64,000 nucleotides of DNA, taken from Devosia nitrariae (lineage in GTDB: Bacteria > Pseudomonadota > Alphaproteobacteria > Rhizobiales > Devosiaceae). This document shows, piece after piece, positions 6,059-13,975 of the stretch. Below the pieces are notes generated by a model. It was given only the letters and a program-made list of their open reading frames with translations. It did no database searches and was not told the origin of the DNA. Where the stretch lies: assembly GCF_030160115.1 (NCBI RefSeq), contig NZ_BSNS01000011.1, forward strand, positions 692,865-756,864, in the 5' to 3' direction. The number at the start of each line of letters is the position of its first letter. The first letter of the stretch is position 1. Made by a program: the position numbers and the translations under genes.

Positions 6059-6664
6059 TCACTGCCGCACGAGCAGCCGCAGAGCGATGACGCACATGGT
6101 TGCTCCGATGATGAGATCCAGCACGCGCCAGGCGCCCGGCTGCGCAAACAGCGGTCGCAACAGGCGTGCTCCGTAACCGAGCGAGAAGAAGAAGCAGAAG
6201 GAGGCGGCCACCGCGCCCGCCGCGAAGACGGCCTCCTCGCCCGGATACTGCGTCGAGATCGAGCCGAGGAGCAGGATCGTGTCGAGATAGACGTGCGGGT
6301 TGAGCCAGGTGAAGGCGAGGCAGGCGGCAAGAGCAGCGGCGAGGCTTGTCGGTGCCTGGCTCGACGGCACGAGGGTCCCGCCTTTGCCCAGTGCCGAGAC
6401 GAAAGCCCGCACGCCATAGGCGACGAGGAACGCCGCACCGGCAAAGCGCAGCGCCGTCTCGAGCCAGGGCAGGGAGGCGGTCAGCGCGCCGAACCCGGAA
6501 ACACCGGCCGAGATCAGCACAGCGTCCGAAACCGCGCAGGCGAGGCAAATGGCAAGAACATGCTCGCCGCGCAGCCCCTGGCGCAGTACGAACGCGTTCT
6601 GCGCACCGATGGCGAGGATCAGGCCGAGGCCGAGCAGGAAACCGGGAATGAATGCTGTGGTCAT
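6059..6664 (-). CDS. argO: LysE/ArgO family amino-acid exporter
   Basis: Inner-membrane exporter, most likely of arginine and/or lysine. The 201-residue protein has about six hydrophobic spans and the family's N-terminal IGAQNAF motif at residues 19-25, followed by acidic VSDAVLIS in the second helix and LNPHVYLDT in the fourth. Length equals that of E. coli ArgO. It is transcribed divergently from an ArgP-type regulator gene with 89 bases between them, the standard arrangement of an exporter and its LysR controller. Those 89 bases hold a duplicated AT-rich motif. Exact substrate is an inference from family and neighbour. Confidence 0.9.
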   Translation of the reverse strand: MTTAFIPGFLLGLGLILAIGAQNAFVLRQGLRGEHVLAICLACAVSDAVLISAGVSGFGALTASLPWLETALRFAGAAFLVAYGVRAFVSALGKGGTLVPSSQAPTSLAAALAACLAFTWLNPHVYLDTILLLGSISTQYPGEEAVFAAGAVAASFCFFFSLGYGARLLRPLFAQPGAWRVLDLIIGATMCVIALRLLVRQ

Positions 6665-6703
6665 GAAACGCCTCTGCTGAGACGCTTTGACTAATGGCGG
6701 GCA

Positions 6704-6751
6704 CTGGATTAGTGAAATTAAACTTTCTGTCTCTGGATTAGCAAAATTAAA
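6704..6751. promoter_or_regulatory. Direct repeat, probable ArgP operator
   Basis: CTGGATTAGTGAAATTAAA (6704-6722) and CTGGATTAGCAAAATTAAA (6733-6751) match at 17 of 19 positions and start 29 bases apart, about three helical turns. They occupy the argO/argP intergenic region; the second copy ends two bases before the argP start codon. This is consistent with control of argO and autorepression of argP. Confidence 0.65.
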
Positions 6752-6753
6752 TC

Positions 6754-7647
6754 ATGCTCGATTATGCCCATTTGGCAGCGCTTGCAGCGGTGGTGCGAAC
6801 CGGCAGCTTCGAGAAGGCGGGCCAGCGACTGAACATAACGCCCTCGGCTGTCTCTCAGCGCATCAAGCTCCTCGAAGAGCGGCTTGGTGCCGTACTGGTG
6901 GTGCGCGGCCAGCCATGCGTTGCGACCAAGGCCGGCCAGCGCCTCTGCCGGCATTTCGAGGAGGTGAGCCTGCTCGAGTCGACGCTCCAAGGCGATTTCG
7001 GCGCCCTGATGCCGACGGGCGCGCCTGCGCGCCTGCGCATCGCCGTCAACGCCGACAGTCTTGCCACCTGGTTCATCGATGCGATGGCCGGAGCCGGCGA
7101 TGGGCTGCTGTTCGATCTGGTGGTGGACGATGAAGGCAACAGTGCCGAGTGGCTGCGACGAGGTGAAGTCGGCGCCGCGGTCACCGCCAATGCCGGTCCG
7201 GTCCAGGGCTGCAGCGTGCGCGCGCTCGGCGCATTGCGCTATCTGGCGACGGCGAGCCCGCAATATGCGCAGCGCTGGTTCTCGGAAGGGGTCGGGGAAG
7301 CGCAGCTGAGCCATGCGCCTTGTCTGGTCTTCAGCGCCACAGACGAACTGCAGACGCGCTGGGCCGCCGGCATCGTCGGCCGGCCGCTCACCATGCCGAG
7401 CCACTGGCTGCCGGCCACCCAGGCCTTCGTCGACGCGGCGCTTGCCGGGCTCGGTTGGGGGATGAACCCTGAACCGCTGGTGCGCCGGCATATTGCGCTA
7501 GGACGCTTGGTCGAACTCGTTCCCGGTCGCACTCTCGACGTGCCGCTCCACTGGCAGTGGAGCCGCTCGCTGGAGCCGGTGCTCGAGAACGTAACGGCCG
7601 CGGTGGTGACCGCGGCCGCTGATTGGCTTGTCGAGACGAACGAGTAG
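6754..7647 (+). CDS. argP: LysR-type regulator, ArgP family
   Basis: A 297-residue LysR-family activator. Residues 1-60 form the winged helix (LAALAAVVRTGSFEKAGQRL, then ITPSAVSQRIKLLEERLG), and residues of about 90-290 form the effector domain. Variation at the recognition helix and the VLVVRG segment is typical of the ArgP/LysG subgroup. In characterised members lysine or arginine binding sets transcription of the divergent exporter gene. The adjacent argO and the repeated motif between the genes support that role here. No clear Shine-Dalgarno is seen just before the ATG because the operator copy occupies that space, so translation may be weak. The gene ends 2 bases from the convergent MFS gene. 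Confidence 0.88.
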   Translation: MLDYAHLAALAAVVRTGSFEKAGQRLNITPSAVSQRIKLLEERLGAVLVVRGQPCVATKAGQRLCRHFEEVSLLESTLQGDFGALMPTGAPARLRIAVNADSLATWFIDAMAGAGDGLLFDLVVDDEGNSAEWLRRGEVGAAVTANAGPVQGCSVRALGALRYLATASPQYAQRWFSEGVGEAQLSHAPCLVFSATDELQTRWAAGIVGRPLTMPSHWLPATQAFVDAALAGLGWGMNPEPLVRRHIALGRLVELVPGRTLDVPLHWQWSRSLEPVLENVTAAVVTAAADWLVETNE

Positions 7648-7649
7648 GC

Positions 7650-8855
7650 CTACTCGGCCGGTACGACCTGGCGCCGGGGTGCGGCGGCGAGCCCGACGGC
7701 GCCGAGCGCCATGATGCCGGTGAACCCGATCGCATAAGCGACACCAAGATTGTCGACCAGAAGGCCCCCGACGATCGCGCCGGTCGCGATGGAGACCTGG
7801 AAAAGTACGACGATCAGGCTGCCAACCCCTTCGAGATCGTCCGAGGCGGCCTGTGCCAGCCCCGTCTGCAGCACGATCGGGCCGGCACCGAAGGCAAAGC
7901 CCCATATGGCGGCAAGACCTGCGGCGGGAATGGCATTGGTGCCAAAGAAGGCGAGTGCGAGAGCCGAAAGCCCCATCAGCGTGCCGACGGTTGCAAGGCC
8001 CAGCCGCTGGTTGCGGTCGGCGATGGCCCCGCCCACCAGATTGCCGAAGAAGTTGGCGATGCCGAACGCCAGCAGGGTCATGGCGACCATGGCGGGCGAC
8101 ATCTGCGTCACCTGCTCGAGGAAGGCGCGCACATAGACGAATCCGGCGAAATGGCCACCGGCGACCAGGAGGACAGCCAGAAGTCCGAGTTGCACGCCGC
8201 GCCGGCCGGTCAGGCGCAGAATGCTGATGAGATTATTACTGGCCGCGGCGGGCAGGCGCGGCAGGGCGAAGACCTGGACTGCGGTCGCGATCACAGCCGC
8301 GCCCGCGGCCAGGAACATGGCCATCCGCCAACCGAAGAGGTCGCTGACCAGCGCGCCGACCGACGGAGCGGCGATGGTCGCCAGCGATACGCCGACGAAG
8401 ATGATGGACATGCCGCGGCCCAGGGCGTTGATGCCGACGAGCCTCGCAACGACGGCGGAGGAAAGCGACCAGAAGCCGCTAAGCGCGATGCCGAGCGCCG
8501 CGCGGGCGATCAGCAGCATCACGAAGCTGTCGGCGAAAGCCGCCATCAGATTGGATGCGACGGTGAGGAGGCTGAGGGCGATGAGCACGAGCTTGCGGTC
8601 GAGCCGGCCGATGACGACGTTGGCAAAGAGCGCCGCCACCGCGCCGACGACGGCGGTCGCGGTCACTGCCTGGCCGGCAAGGCCTTCGCTGATGCCGAGG
8701 TCGGCGGCCATCGGCGTTAAAAGGCCGGCCGGCAGGAACTCCGCCGAGACGATGGCGAAGGTGGCGAAAGACATGGAGAGAACGGCGAGCCAGATGCCCA
8801 TGGGCCATCCGGCCTGCGCGCTCGCGTGAGTAGATGAGTTACGAAATTCCGACAT
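7650..8855 (-). CDS. MFS transporter, drug/nucleoside-efflux type
   Basis: A 401-residue twelve-span major facilitator. The first spans contain the conserved MFS motif around ANVVIGRLDRKLVLI between helices 2 and 3, and the second half repeats it as GNLVGGAIADRNQRLGL. The overall pattern, including EFLPAGLLTPMAADLGISEG in helix 1, resembles the DHA1 group that includes AraJ- and NepI-like exporters of sugars, purines or drugs. Substrate is unknown. GGAGG lies 7 bases before the chosen ATG; a longer frame upstream runs into the intergenic space. It lies 67 bases downstream of an AraC-family gene on the same strand, which may control it. Confidence 0.88.
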   Translation of the reverse strand: MSEFRNSSTHASAQAGWPMGIWLAVLSMSFATFAIVSAEFLPAGLLTPMAADLGISEGLAGQAVTATAVVGAVAALFANVVIGRLDRKLVLIALSLLTVASNLMAAFADSFVMLLIARAALGIALSGFWSLSSAVVARLVGINALGRGMSIIFVGVSLATIAAPSVGALVSDLFGWRMAMFLAAGAAVIATAVQVFALPRLPAAASNNLISILRLTGRRGVQLGLLAVLLVAGGHFAGFVYVRAFLEQVTQMSPAMVAMTLLAFGIANFFGNLVGGAIADRNQRLGLATVGTLMGLSALALAFFGTNAIPAAGLAAIWGFAFGAGPIVLQTGLAQAASDDLEGVGSLIVVLFQVSIATGAIVGGLLVDNLGVAYAIGFTGIMALGAVGLAAAPRRQVVPAE

Positions 8856-8922
8856 GTGTACCTCCGGGAGGGGCGCCAACCTAGTCGGTGCCGCTCGGAG
8901 GTTTAATGACAGAAAGTCTCCA

Positions 8923-9915
8923 TTACATGACACTTCGTCCGAAAGTCTCTGCACCCGCGGCGCTGCCGTTGCGACGCCACAGGCCAGGCGGCGAGCCGAC
9001 CAGCCGCTTGAAGGCGCGGCTGAAGGAGGCTTCGGACTCATAGCCCAGCCTTTGGGCGGCTTCGGCGACGCTCATGTGGTCCCGACTCAACCATTCGCCG
9101 GCGATCCGCATGCGCCAGCGCGCCACGTACCGGCCCGGGCCTTCGCCGACGACACTGGCGAACTTCTCGGCAAAGGATGAGCGCGACAGGCCCGCCACGC
9201 GCGCCAGGGTTTCGACGGTCCAGTCCTCGCCCGGATCGCGGTGCACCGCCGCCAGCGCCCGGCCAATCTGCGGATCGCGAATGGCCGCCAGCCAACCACG
9301 TGCCGCCTCGCAGGCGCCGTTGACCCAGCAGCGGATGACGCGGGCAACCAGCAGATCGGCGAGCCGCGCGAGAACCGTCGCCCCGCCGAGCTGCGATTGG
9401 CCCACTTCCTGGCTCATCGCCTCGAGGAGCGCTGCAATCACCGGATCGCGCGCCATCACTTCGCAGCCGCGGATGACCTGCGGCATCAGGTCGAGAAGGG
9501 GGTGGAAGGCATGCGCTTCGAGCGACATGCTGCCGCAAAAGAGCGTGGTGGCCTGACCGTCACCGGTCTCGGTCAGGCAATAGACGATGCCCCCGAACGA
9601 ATCCATCTGGCTGTAGTCCACTGGTTTGCAGGGCGATTCGGGGGCGCCGGCAAGCTCGTGCGGGATGCCCTTGGGCAGAAGCACGATGTCGCCCTCCGCC
9701 AGCTCCATCCATCCTCCGGCCTCGGTGTGGAGCCAGCATGGCCCACTGCCGACGAAATGGAACCGCGCCAGCGGCTGCTCGGGAAAGTGGATTCCCCAGG
9801 GCTGTACCATTTCGAAGCGGCCATATCTGACGCCGGTCATGCGGAAGTCCTGCAGGACCTCACTCAGCGGGTCCATGGGCAGGCTGTTGCGGAGGCTGGA
9901 CGATTTGTCATGCAT
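8923..9915 (-). CDS. AraC-family regulator with cupin sensor domain
   Basis: A 330-residue transcription factor. Residues of about 15-190 form an AraC_binding/cupin_6-type sensor (WGIHFPEQPLARFHFVGSG; MELAEGDIVLLPKGIPHELA), and residues of about 215-320 hold two AraC helix-turn-helix units (WTVETLARVAGLSRSSFAEK and MSVAEAAQRLGYESEASFSR, then AFKRLVGSPP). Regulators of this architecture often sit beside a transporter they control, and here the MFS exporter gene follows at 67 bases. The ligand is unknown. Met1 or Met14 could be the start; no strong ribosome site distinguishes them. Confidence 0.88.
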   Translation of the reverse strand: MHDKSSSLRNSLPMDPLSEVLQDFRMTGVRYGRFEMVQPWGIHFPEQPLARFHFVGSGPCWLHTEAGGWMELAEGDIVLLPKGIPHELAGAPESPCKPVDYSQMDSFGGIVYCLTETGDGQATTLFCGSMSLEAHAFHPLLDLMPQVIRGCEVMARDPVIAALLEAMSQEVGQSQLGGATVLARLADLLVARVIRCWVNGACEAARGWLAAIRDPQIGRALAAVHRDPGEDWTVETLARVAGLSRSSFAEKFASVVGEGPGRYVARWRMRIAGEWLSRDHMSVAEAAQRLGYESEASFSRAFKRLVGSPPGLWRRNGSAAGAETFGRSVM

Positions 9916-9961
9916 GTGGCAATTCTAATCATTCAAACGCCGCTACGCTAGCCGCTAATTG

Positions 9962-10430
9962 TCAGGCCTCTGCCGCGGCATAGACAAACGCCGCCAGCGA
10001 AAGGAACCCGGCGAGCGCGCGGATGTGATTCCAGAAGGTCCATTCCGAAAGGTACCGCTGCCAGATGTCCGCTCCCTCGGCGCTCTCGGGCGCAACCTTG
10101 GCGAGGGCGTCGTTGCGCGGCACGTTCTGGACCATGGTGCCCCCGGACGTAGAAGAGGCCGCCTGCGATCAACGCCCAGCCGGCCGGATGCCCGATGTTG
10201 AAGCCGCCGACGACGATAGCGGCGAGGCCCAGCACCGCCATGCCGAGGAAAACGCCAAGGAAGATCGGAACCAGTACGGTGACGTTGATCGCCTGCATGG
10301 CGCGGATGCCGGCTTCGGGCGAAAGCCGCCCGAGCGCCGGCATGATGCAGAACGAGAAGACGTAGAACATTCCGGCCATCAGGCCACTGCCGAGTGCGCC
10401 AGCGAAGGCGAGGGTGAAAATCCAGTCCAT
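9962..10430 (-). pseudogene. DUF1772 membrane protein gene with a one-base frameshift
   Basis: The first 97 codons encode an intact DUF1772 N-terminus with three hydrophobic spans (AGALGSGLMAGMFYVFSFCI, LVPIFLGVFLGMAVLGLAAI). After GGLFYV the frame leaves the family pattern. Shifting by one base at the G5 run (C5 at 10140-10144 on the plus strand) recovers the rest: GTMVQNVPRNDALAKV, WQRYLSEWTFWNHIRALAG and a last span ending FVYAAAEA, with a TGA at 9962. Removing one G would restore a 155-residue protein of normal length. As written, translation would add a wrong basic tail. The gene follows the NmrA-like reductase gene by 3 bases, so it is the second gene of that operon. Confidence 0.82.
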
Positions 10431-10433
10431 TGG

Positions 10434-11279
10434 TCAGTCCTCCTGGTTCCAGACTCCGCTCGCGGCTGCACGCCGGACATAATCGGCAAAGGATGTTGCC
10501 GGGCGGCCGAGCGCCTGCTCTACGCCGTCGGCGATCGCGACATTGCGGCCGTCGAGCACTTCGGTAAAGAGCAGCATCATCAGGTCGATGATGACTTGCG
10601 GCACATGATCGGCGCGCAGGGCCGCGGCGAACTCGCTGGCCGGTAACTTGGCAAAACGGATGCTGCGGCCGGTCGCGCGGGCGATCTCGGCGATAGCCGT
10701 CTCAAAGGTGATGGCTTCGGGGCCGGTCAGTTCGTAGAGCTTGCCGACATGACCATCCTCCGTCAGCGCAGCGACCGCGACGTCGGCAACATCGTCGATG
10801 TCGACAAACGGCTCCGGCACCGGCCCGGCAGGCAGGTAGACCTCGCCCGAGAGGACCGGCTCGAGCAGGAAGGCCTCGCTGAAGTTCTGTGCAAACCAGC
10901 TGCAGCGCAGGATCGTCCAGTCGGCGCCGCTGGCCTTGAGCATCTCTTCGCTGCGCTGCGCTTCCGGCTCGCCGCGCCCGGACAGCAGCACGATCCGCTT
11001 CACGCCGTTTGTGAGCGCGACCTTGGTAAACGCCTCGATCGCTTCCGGCGCGCCGGGCACTGCAAGATCCGGATAGTAGGTGACATAGGCAGCCGAGGCG
11101 CCGGCGAGTGCGGCCTCCCATGTTTCCGGCCGTTCCCAGTCGAACGCTGGTTCCGCATTCCGCGAGCCGATTCGTGCGAGCTTGCCGAGCGCATCCAGCC
11201 GGTCGGCGACGCGCCGGCCGGTCTTGCCATTGCCGCCGACGACAAGGATCGGGGCAGGTGTCTCTTTGTTCGCAGTCAT
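10434..11279 (-). CDS. NmrA-like NAD(P)-binding reductase
   Basis: A 281-residue atypical short-chain dehydrogenase. The N-terminal ILVVGGNGKTGRRVADRLDA is the Gly-rich dinucleotide loop of the NmrA/YtfG subgroup. ADWTILRCSWFAQNF and PFVDIDDVADVAVAAL follow the same family. The catalytic Tyr-x-x-x-Lys of classical SDRs is absent, so it may act as a redox sensor or quinone-type reductase rather than a sugar dehydrogenase. Three ATG codons stand in a row; the last gives 7 bases from AGGAG and is the best start. It lies opposite a TetR regulator and precedes the frameshifted DUF1772 gene, a layout typical of a TetR-controlled detoxification operon. Confidence 0.85.
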   Translation of the reverse strand: MTANKETPAPILVVGGNGKTGRRVADRLDALGKLARIGSRNAEPAFDWERPETWEAALAGASAAYVTYYPDLAVPGAPEAIEAFTKVALTNGVKRIVLLSGRGEPEAQRSEEMLKASGADWTILRCSWFAQNFSEAFLLEPVLSGEVYLPAGPVPEPFVDIDDVADVAVAALTEDGHVGKLYELTGPEAITFETAIAEIARATGRSIRFAKLPASEFAAALRADHVPQVIIDLMMLLFTEVLDGRNVAIADGVEQALGRPATSFADYVRRAAASGVWNQED

Positions 11280-11303
11280 CATCATCTCCTGGGTTCAAAA
11301 AAC

Positions 11304-11344
11304 ATGAGGAATACTCATATTTGCTAAATGTGATAAATCCTCAT
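11304..11344. promoter_or_regulatory. Inverted repeats between reductase and tetR genes
   Basis: ATGAG-N5-CTCAT at 11304-11318 is a compact dyad, and ATGAGGA (11304-11310) is matched by TCCTCAT (11338-11344). The element CTCATATT also appears twice. The AT-rich 94-base divergent region is where the adjacent TetR protein would be expected to bind. Confidence 0.5.
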
Positions 11345-11373
11345 ATTATCTGAGTCAACACGAAATCGGACGG

Positions 11374-12012
11374 GTGGTGATGACGATGACGCAGGCTTTG
11401 CCTTCCCAGCCGCGCAAGATGCCGACCCAGCAGCGCAGCCGTGAGCGGGTGGAACGGATCCTTGCCGTCGCGACCGACCTCATCGCCGAGCGTGGCAGCG
11501 ACGCGGTCAGGATGAGCGATATTGCGGAGGGGGCAGGGGTTTCGATCGGCTCGCTCTATCAGTACTTTCCGGACAAGTCGGCGGTGATCCGCACCCTCGC
11601 CGAGCGCTCCAACGAAATGGCCCTTGCCTGCGTCGAGCGGATCATGGGTCAGGTCCAGGACCTCCCGGGACTGGCGCAGGCGCTCCAGCAGGTCGTCGAC
11701 GAGTATTATGGTATGTTCCAGGACTATCCGGTAACGCGGGACATCTGGTTCGCCACGCAGGCCGACAAGGCCCTTCGCAACATCGACGCCGAGGACACCG
11801 CCGCCCATGTGGCGCAGTTCGAGGGGGTGATGCTGCGCATAGGCGTGCCCGCCGGCAAGACGGAGGTCAAAAGCTATGCCCTGCTGGCCATGAATCTCCT
11901 CGCCGCTGCCGTGCGCATGGCTATCGTCTTGCCGGCCGACGAGGCGGCCCGCGTGCTCGAAGGATTCAAGACGATGGCCGCGCGCGACCTGCTGGCCCGG
12001 TTCGGCGCCTGA
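11374..12012 (+). CDS. TetR/AcrR-family regulator
   Basis: A 212-residue repressor. Residues 20-68 contain the TetR helix-turn-helix (RVERILAVATDLIAERGSDA; MSDIAEGAGVSIGSLYQYFP, then DKSAVI), and the remainder is the all-helical ligand and dimerisation domain. The GTG at 11374 and the ATG at 11380 are both usable starts, since the protein begins V-V-M-T-M-T; neither has a strong Shine-Dalgarno sequence. It is transcribed away from the NmrA-like reductase gene across a dyad-rich region, so local autoregulation and control of that operon are likely. The inducer is unknown. Confidence 0.88.
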   Translation: MVMTMTQALPSQPRKMPTQQRSRERVERILAVATDLIAERGSDAVRMSDIAEGAGVSIGSLYQYFPDKSAVIRTLAERSNEMALACVERIMGQVQDLPGLAQALQQVVDEYYGMFQDYPVTRDIWFATQADKALRNIDAEDTAAHVAQFEGVMLRIGVPAGKTEVKSYALLAMNLLAAAVRMAIVLPADEAARVLEGFKTMAARDLLARFGA

Positions 12013-12290
12013 CGCTTGCAGGAACCGCTGCACCCGCCTATGTTGCCCGCATTATGCAAGGATATTTCTCGATGACTGTCTGCACGGTCGTGCGCATTCG
12101 CTTTTCCGCGGCGTCCTGCCGCTAAGGTTCGCGCCCGAGCTCCCACCAACTCTTCACGGAGCCTGAGGCGCGCGCTTTGAGCGTGTGCCCGAGCCCTTCA
12201 TCGTGCTCGCAAGGCCAATCGGGCCCTGCAGGACGTCCGCGCATCTTCTCTCCACCACGCGAGCCGGAGAAGACGCATGAGGACGTTTCC

Positions 12291-13067
12291 GTGCAAATCA
12301 AACATAACCGCAGACCCAGCCGGAGCTGGGATGCCGTCGCCGACTGGTATGTCGGCTGGTCGGGTCCTGAAGGCAGCCGGCACCATAAGAGGCTCGCCAT
12401 TCCGGCGCTGATCGACCTCTTGCGGCCGCAACCGGGTGAAGGCGTGCTGGACATCGGCTGTGGTGCCGGCGCGCTCGCGCCCGCTATCATGAAAGCCGGC
12501 GCTGCCTACACCGGCGTCGACCTGGGGGCCAGGCTCATCGCCCATGCCCGCAAGCATCATCGCGGCGATGCTCGCTTCGTCGTTGGAGACGCGACGCGCC
12601 TCGCTGCCATGCCCGATTTGCGGGCGGGCACGTTCGACGCGGCTGCCTTCCTTCTCAGCATCCAGGATATCGAGCCCTTGGAGGGGGCGCTGGCCTCCGC
12701 CGCCTGGGCGTTGAAGCCTGGCGGCCGGCTGGTGTTGCTCATGACCCATCCGTGCTTCCGCATTCCGCGCCAGAGCGGCTGGGGTTGGGACGAAGGACGG
12801 CGGCTGCAGTTCCGACGTATCGACCGCTACCTGACCCCGCTCGACATCCCCATGCAGGAATATGGGGACGGACGGCGCGGCACGACGCGCAGCTACCATC
12901 GCCCACTCGAGACCTATGTCTCGGCCCTTGCTGGCAACGGCCTCGTGGTCGATGCCCTACGCGAAGTGGCGGGAGGGTTCGCCAACCAGCGCGACGAGGC
13001 CAGGGCCGCACGGTTGGCGCAGGCTGAAATCCCGCTGTTTCTTTGCCTGCGGGCCACCAGGCGCTGA
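12291..13067 (+). CDS. Class I SAM-dependent methyltransferase
   Basis: A 258-residue methyltransferase. Motif I, VLDIGCGAGALAPAIMKAGA, lies near residues 53-72, followed by YTGVDLGARLIAHAR (motif II acidic residue), FVVGDATRLAAMP and the post-motif LKPGGRLVLLMTHPCFRIPR. The N-terminal RSWDAVADWYVGWSGPEGSR is typical of small-molecule methyltransferases. The substrate is unknown. I start at GTG 12291 because GAGGA lies 7 bases before it and homology begins immediately; the longer frame to 12177 adds Pro/Ser-rich residues of no family character. It appears to be monocistronic and is followed by a strong hairpin. Confidence 0.85.
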   Translation: MQIKHNRRPSRSWDAVADWYVGWSGPEGSRHHKRLAIPALIDLLRPQPGEGVLDIGCGAGALAPAIMKAGAAYTGVDLGARLIAHARKHHRGDARFVVGDATRLAAMPDLRAGTFDAAAFLLSIQDIEPLEGALASAAWALKPGGRLVLLMTHPCFRIPRQSGWGWDEGRRLQFRRIDRYLTPLDIPMQEYGDGRRGTTRSYHRPLETYVSALAGNGLVVDALREVAGGFANQRDEARAARLAQAEIPLFLCLRATRR

Positions 13068-13068
13068 C

Positions 13069-13110
13069 CTCGGACGGGCGGCGGCCTTGCGGGGCAGCCG
13101 CCCGTCCGAG
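13069..13110 (+). terminator. Hairpin after the methyltransferase gene
   Basis: A perfect 14-bp GC-rich inverted repeat (CTCGGACGGGCGGC) with a 14-nt loop starts two bases after the stop codon. It is followed by AAACC, not a T-tract, so it is terminator-like only. Confidence 0.55.
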
Positions 13111-13215
13111 AAACCTCAGGAATTCTCCCGATCTGCGCGCCGCGCCGTTTGCAATCGCCAATGCGCGCCACTATTGTGCCGCCACTTTCTGTGTAGCCCA
13201 CTCGCAAAGGCCCAA

Positions 13216-13956
13216 ATGTCCAACGACAACATCTTCCGCGAAGTCGACGAGGAACTGCGCTCGGACCGTATGCGCAGGTTTTGGCAGCAGTTCGGGCCCT
13301 ATGTCATCGGCGCAGCGGTTGCCATCGTCCTGCTCGTGGCCATCAACGAGGGCTGGGCCTGGTGGCAGAACTCACGGGCTGCCGCATCTTCCGATCGGCT
13401 CTATGCCGCTTTGGAGCTGGCCGACGGCGGTGACACTCAGGCGGCCCAGGCCGCGCTCGAGGAACTGGCGGCGACCGGTTCCGGGGGCTATCCGACGCTC
13501 GCGCGCTTCCGTGAGGCGGGCCTGCTCGCCGCCAGTGGCGACGCTGCAGCGGCTATTGCCGCCTACGACGCGCTTGCTACCAGCGAGTCCAATCCGCGCC
13601 TGCGGGAACTGGCGCTGGTGATGGCCGGCAATCTGCTCGTCGATGCCGGAACCCTCGAGGAAGTCGAAAGCCGCGTCGCCGCCATCGCCGTCGAAGGCAA
13701 TCCGCTGCGCAATGCCGCGCGCGAGGCCATCGGGCTGGCCCAGGTCAAGGCTGGAGAGACGACCGGTGCGCAGGCGACCTTCGAGGCCATTCTCAACGAC
13801 CCACTGACGCAGAACAGCCAGCGCCAGCGCGCGGGCTTCTATCTCGCGCAACTCCTCGCCCAGGGCGACATCGATCCTGAGGCCGAAGCTGCGGGTGAGG
13901 CCGGTGAGCCGACCCCGCAAGCACCGGCGGAGGGTGAGGTGCCGGCGGCCGAATAG
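13216..13956 (+). CDS. YfgM-like membrane-anchored TPR protein
   Basis: A 246-residue protein with a cytoplasmic N-terminus ([20 protein letters not shown]), one transmembrane helix at about 28-47 ([18 protein letters not shown]) and a periplasmic TPR-like helical repeat region to about residue 220. An acidic Ala/Glu/Pro tail follows. This is the DUF2133/YfgM architecture, an ancillary chaperone-type subunit associated with the Sec translocon in E. coli. AAAGG lies 5 bases before the ATG. The next gene is der, 19 bases downstream; in Proteobacteria yfgM-bamB-der often cluster, so pairing with der supports the call. No bamB is present between them. Confidence 0.82.
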   Translation: MSNDNIFREVDEELRSDRMRRFWQQFGPYVIGAAVAIVLLVAINEGWAWWQNSRAAASSDRLYAALELADGGDTQAAQAALEELAATGSGGYPTLARFREAGLLAASGDAAAAIAAYDALATSESNPRLRELALVMAGNLLVDAGTLEEVESRVAAIAVEGNPLRNAAREAIGLAQVKAGETTGAQATFEAILNDPLTQNSQRQRAGFYLAQLLAQGDIDPEAEAAGEAGEPTPQAPAEGEVPAAE

Positions 13957-13975
13957 GCCGCCGACCGGATATGCC

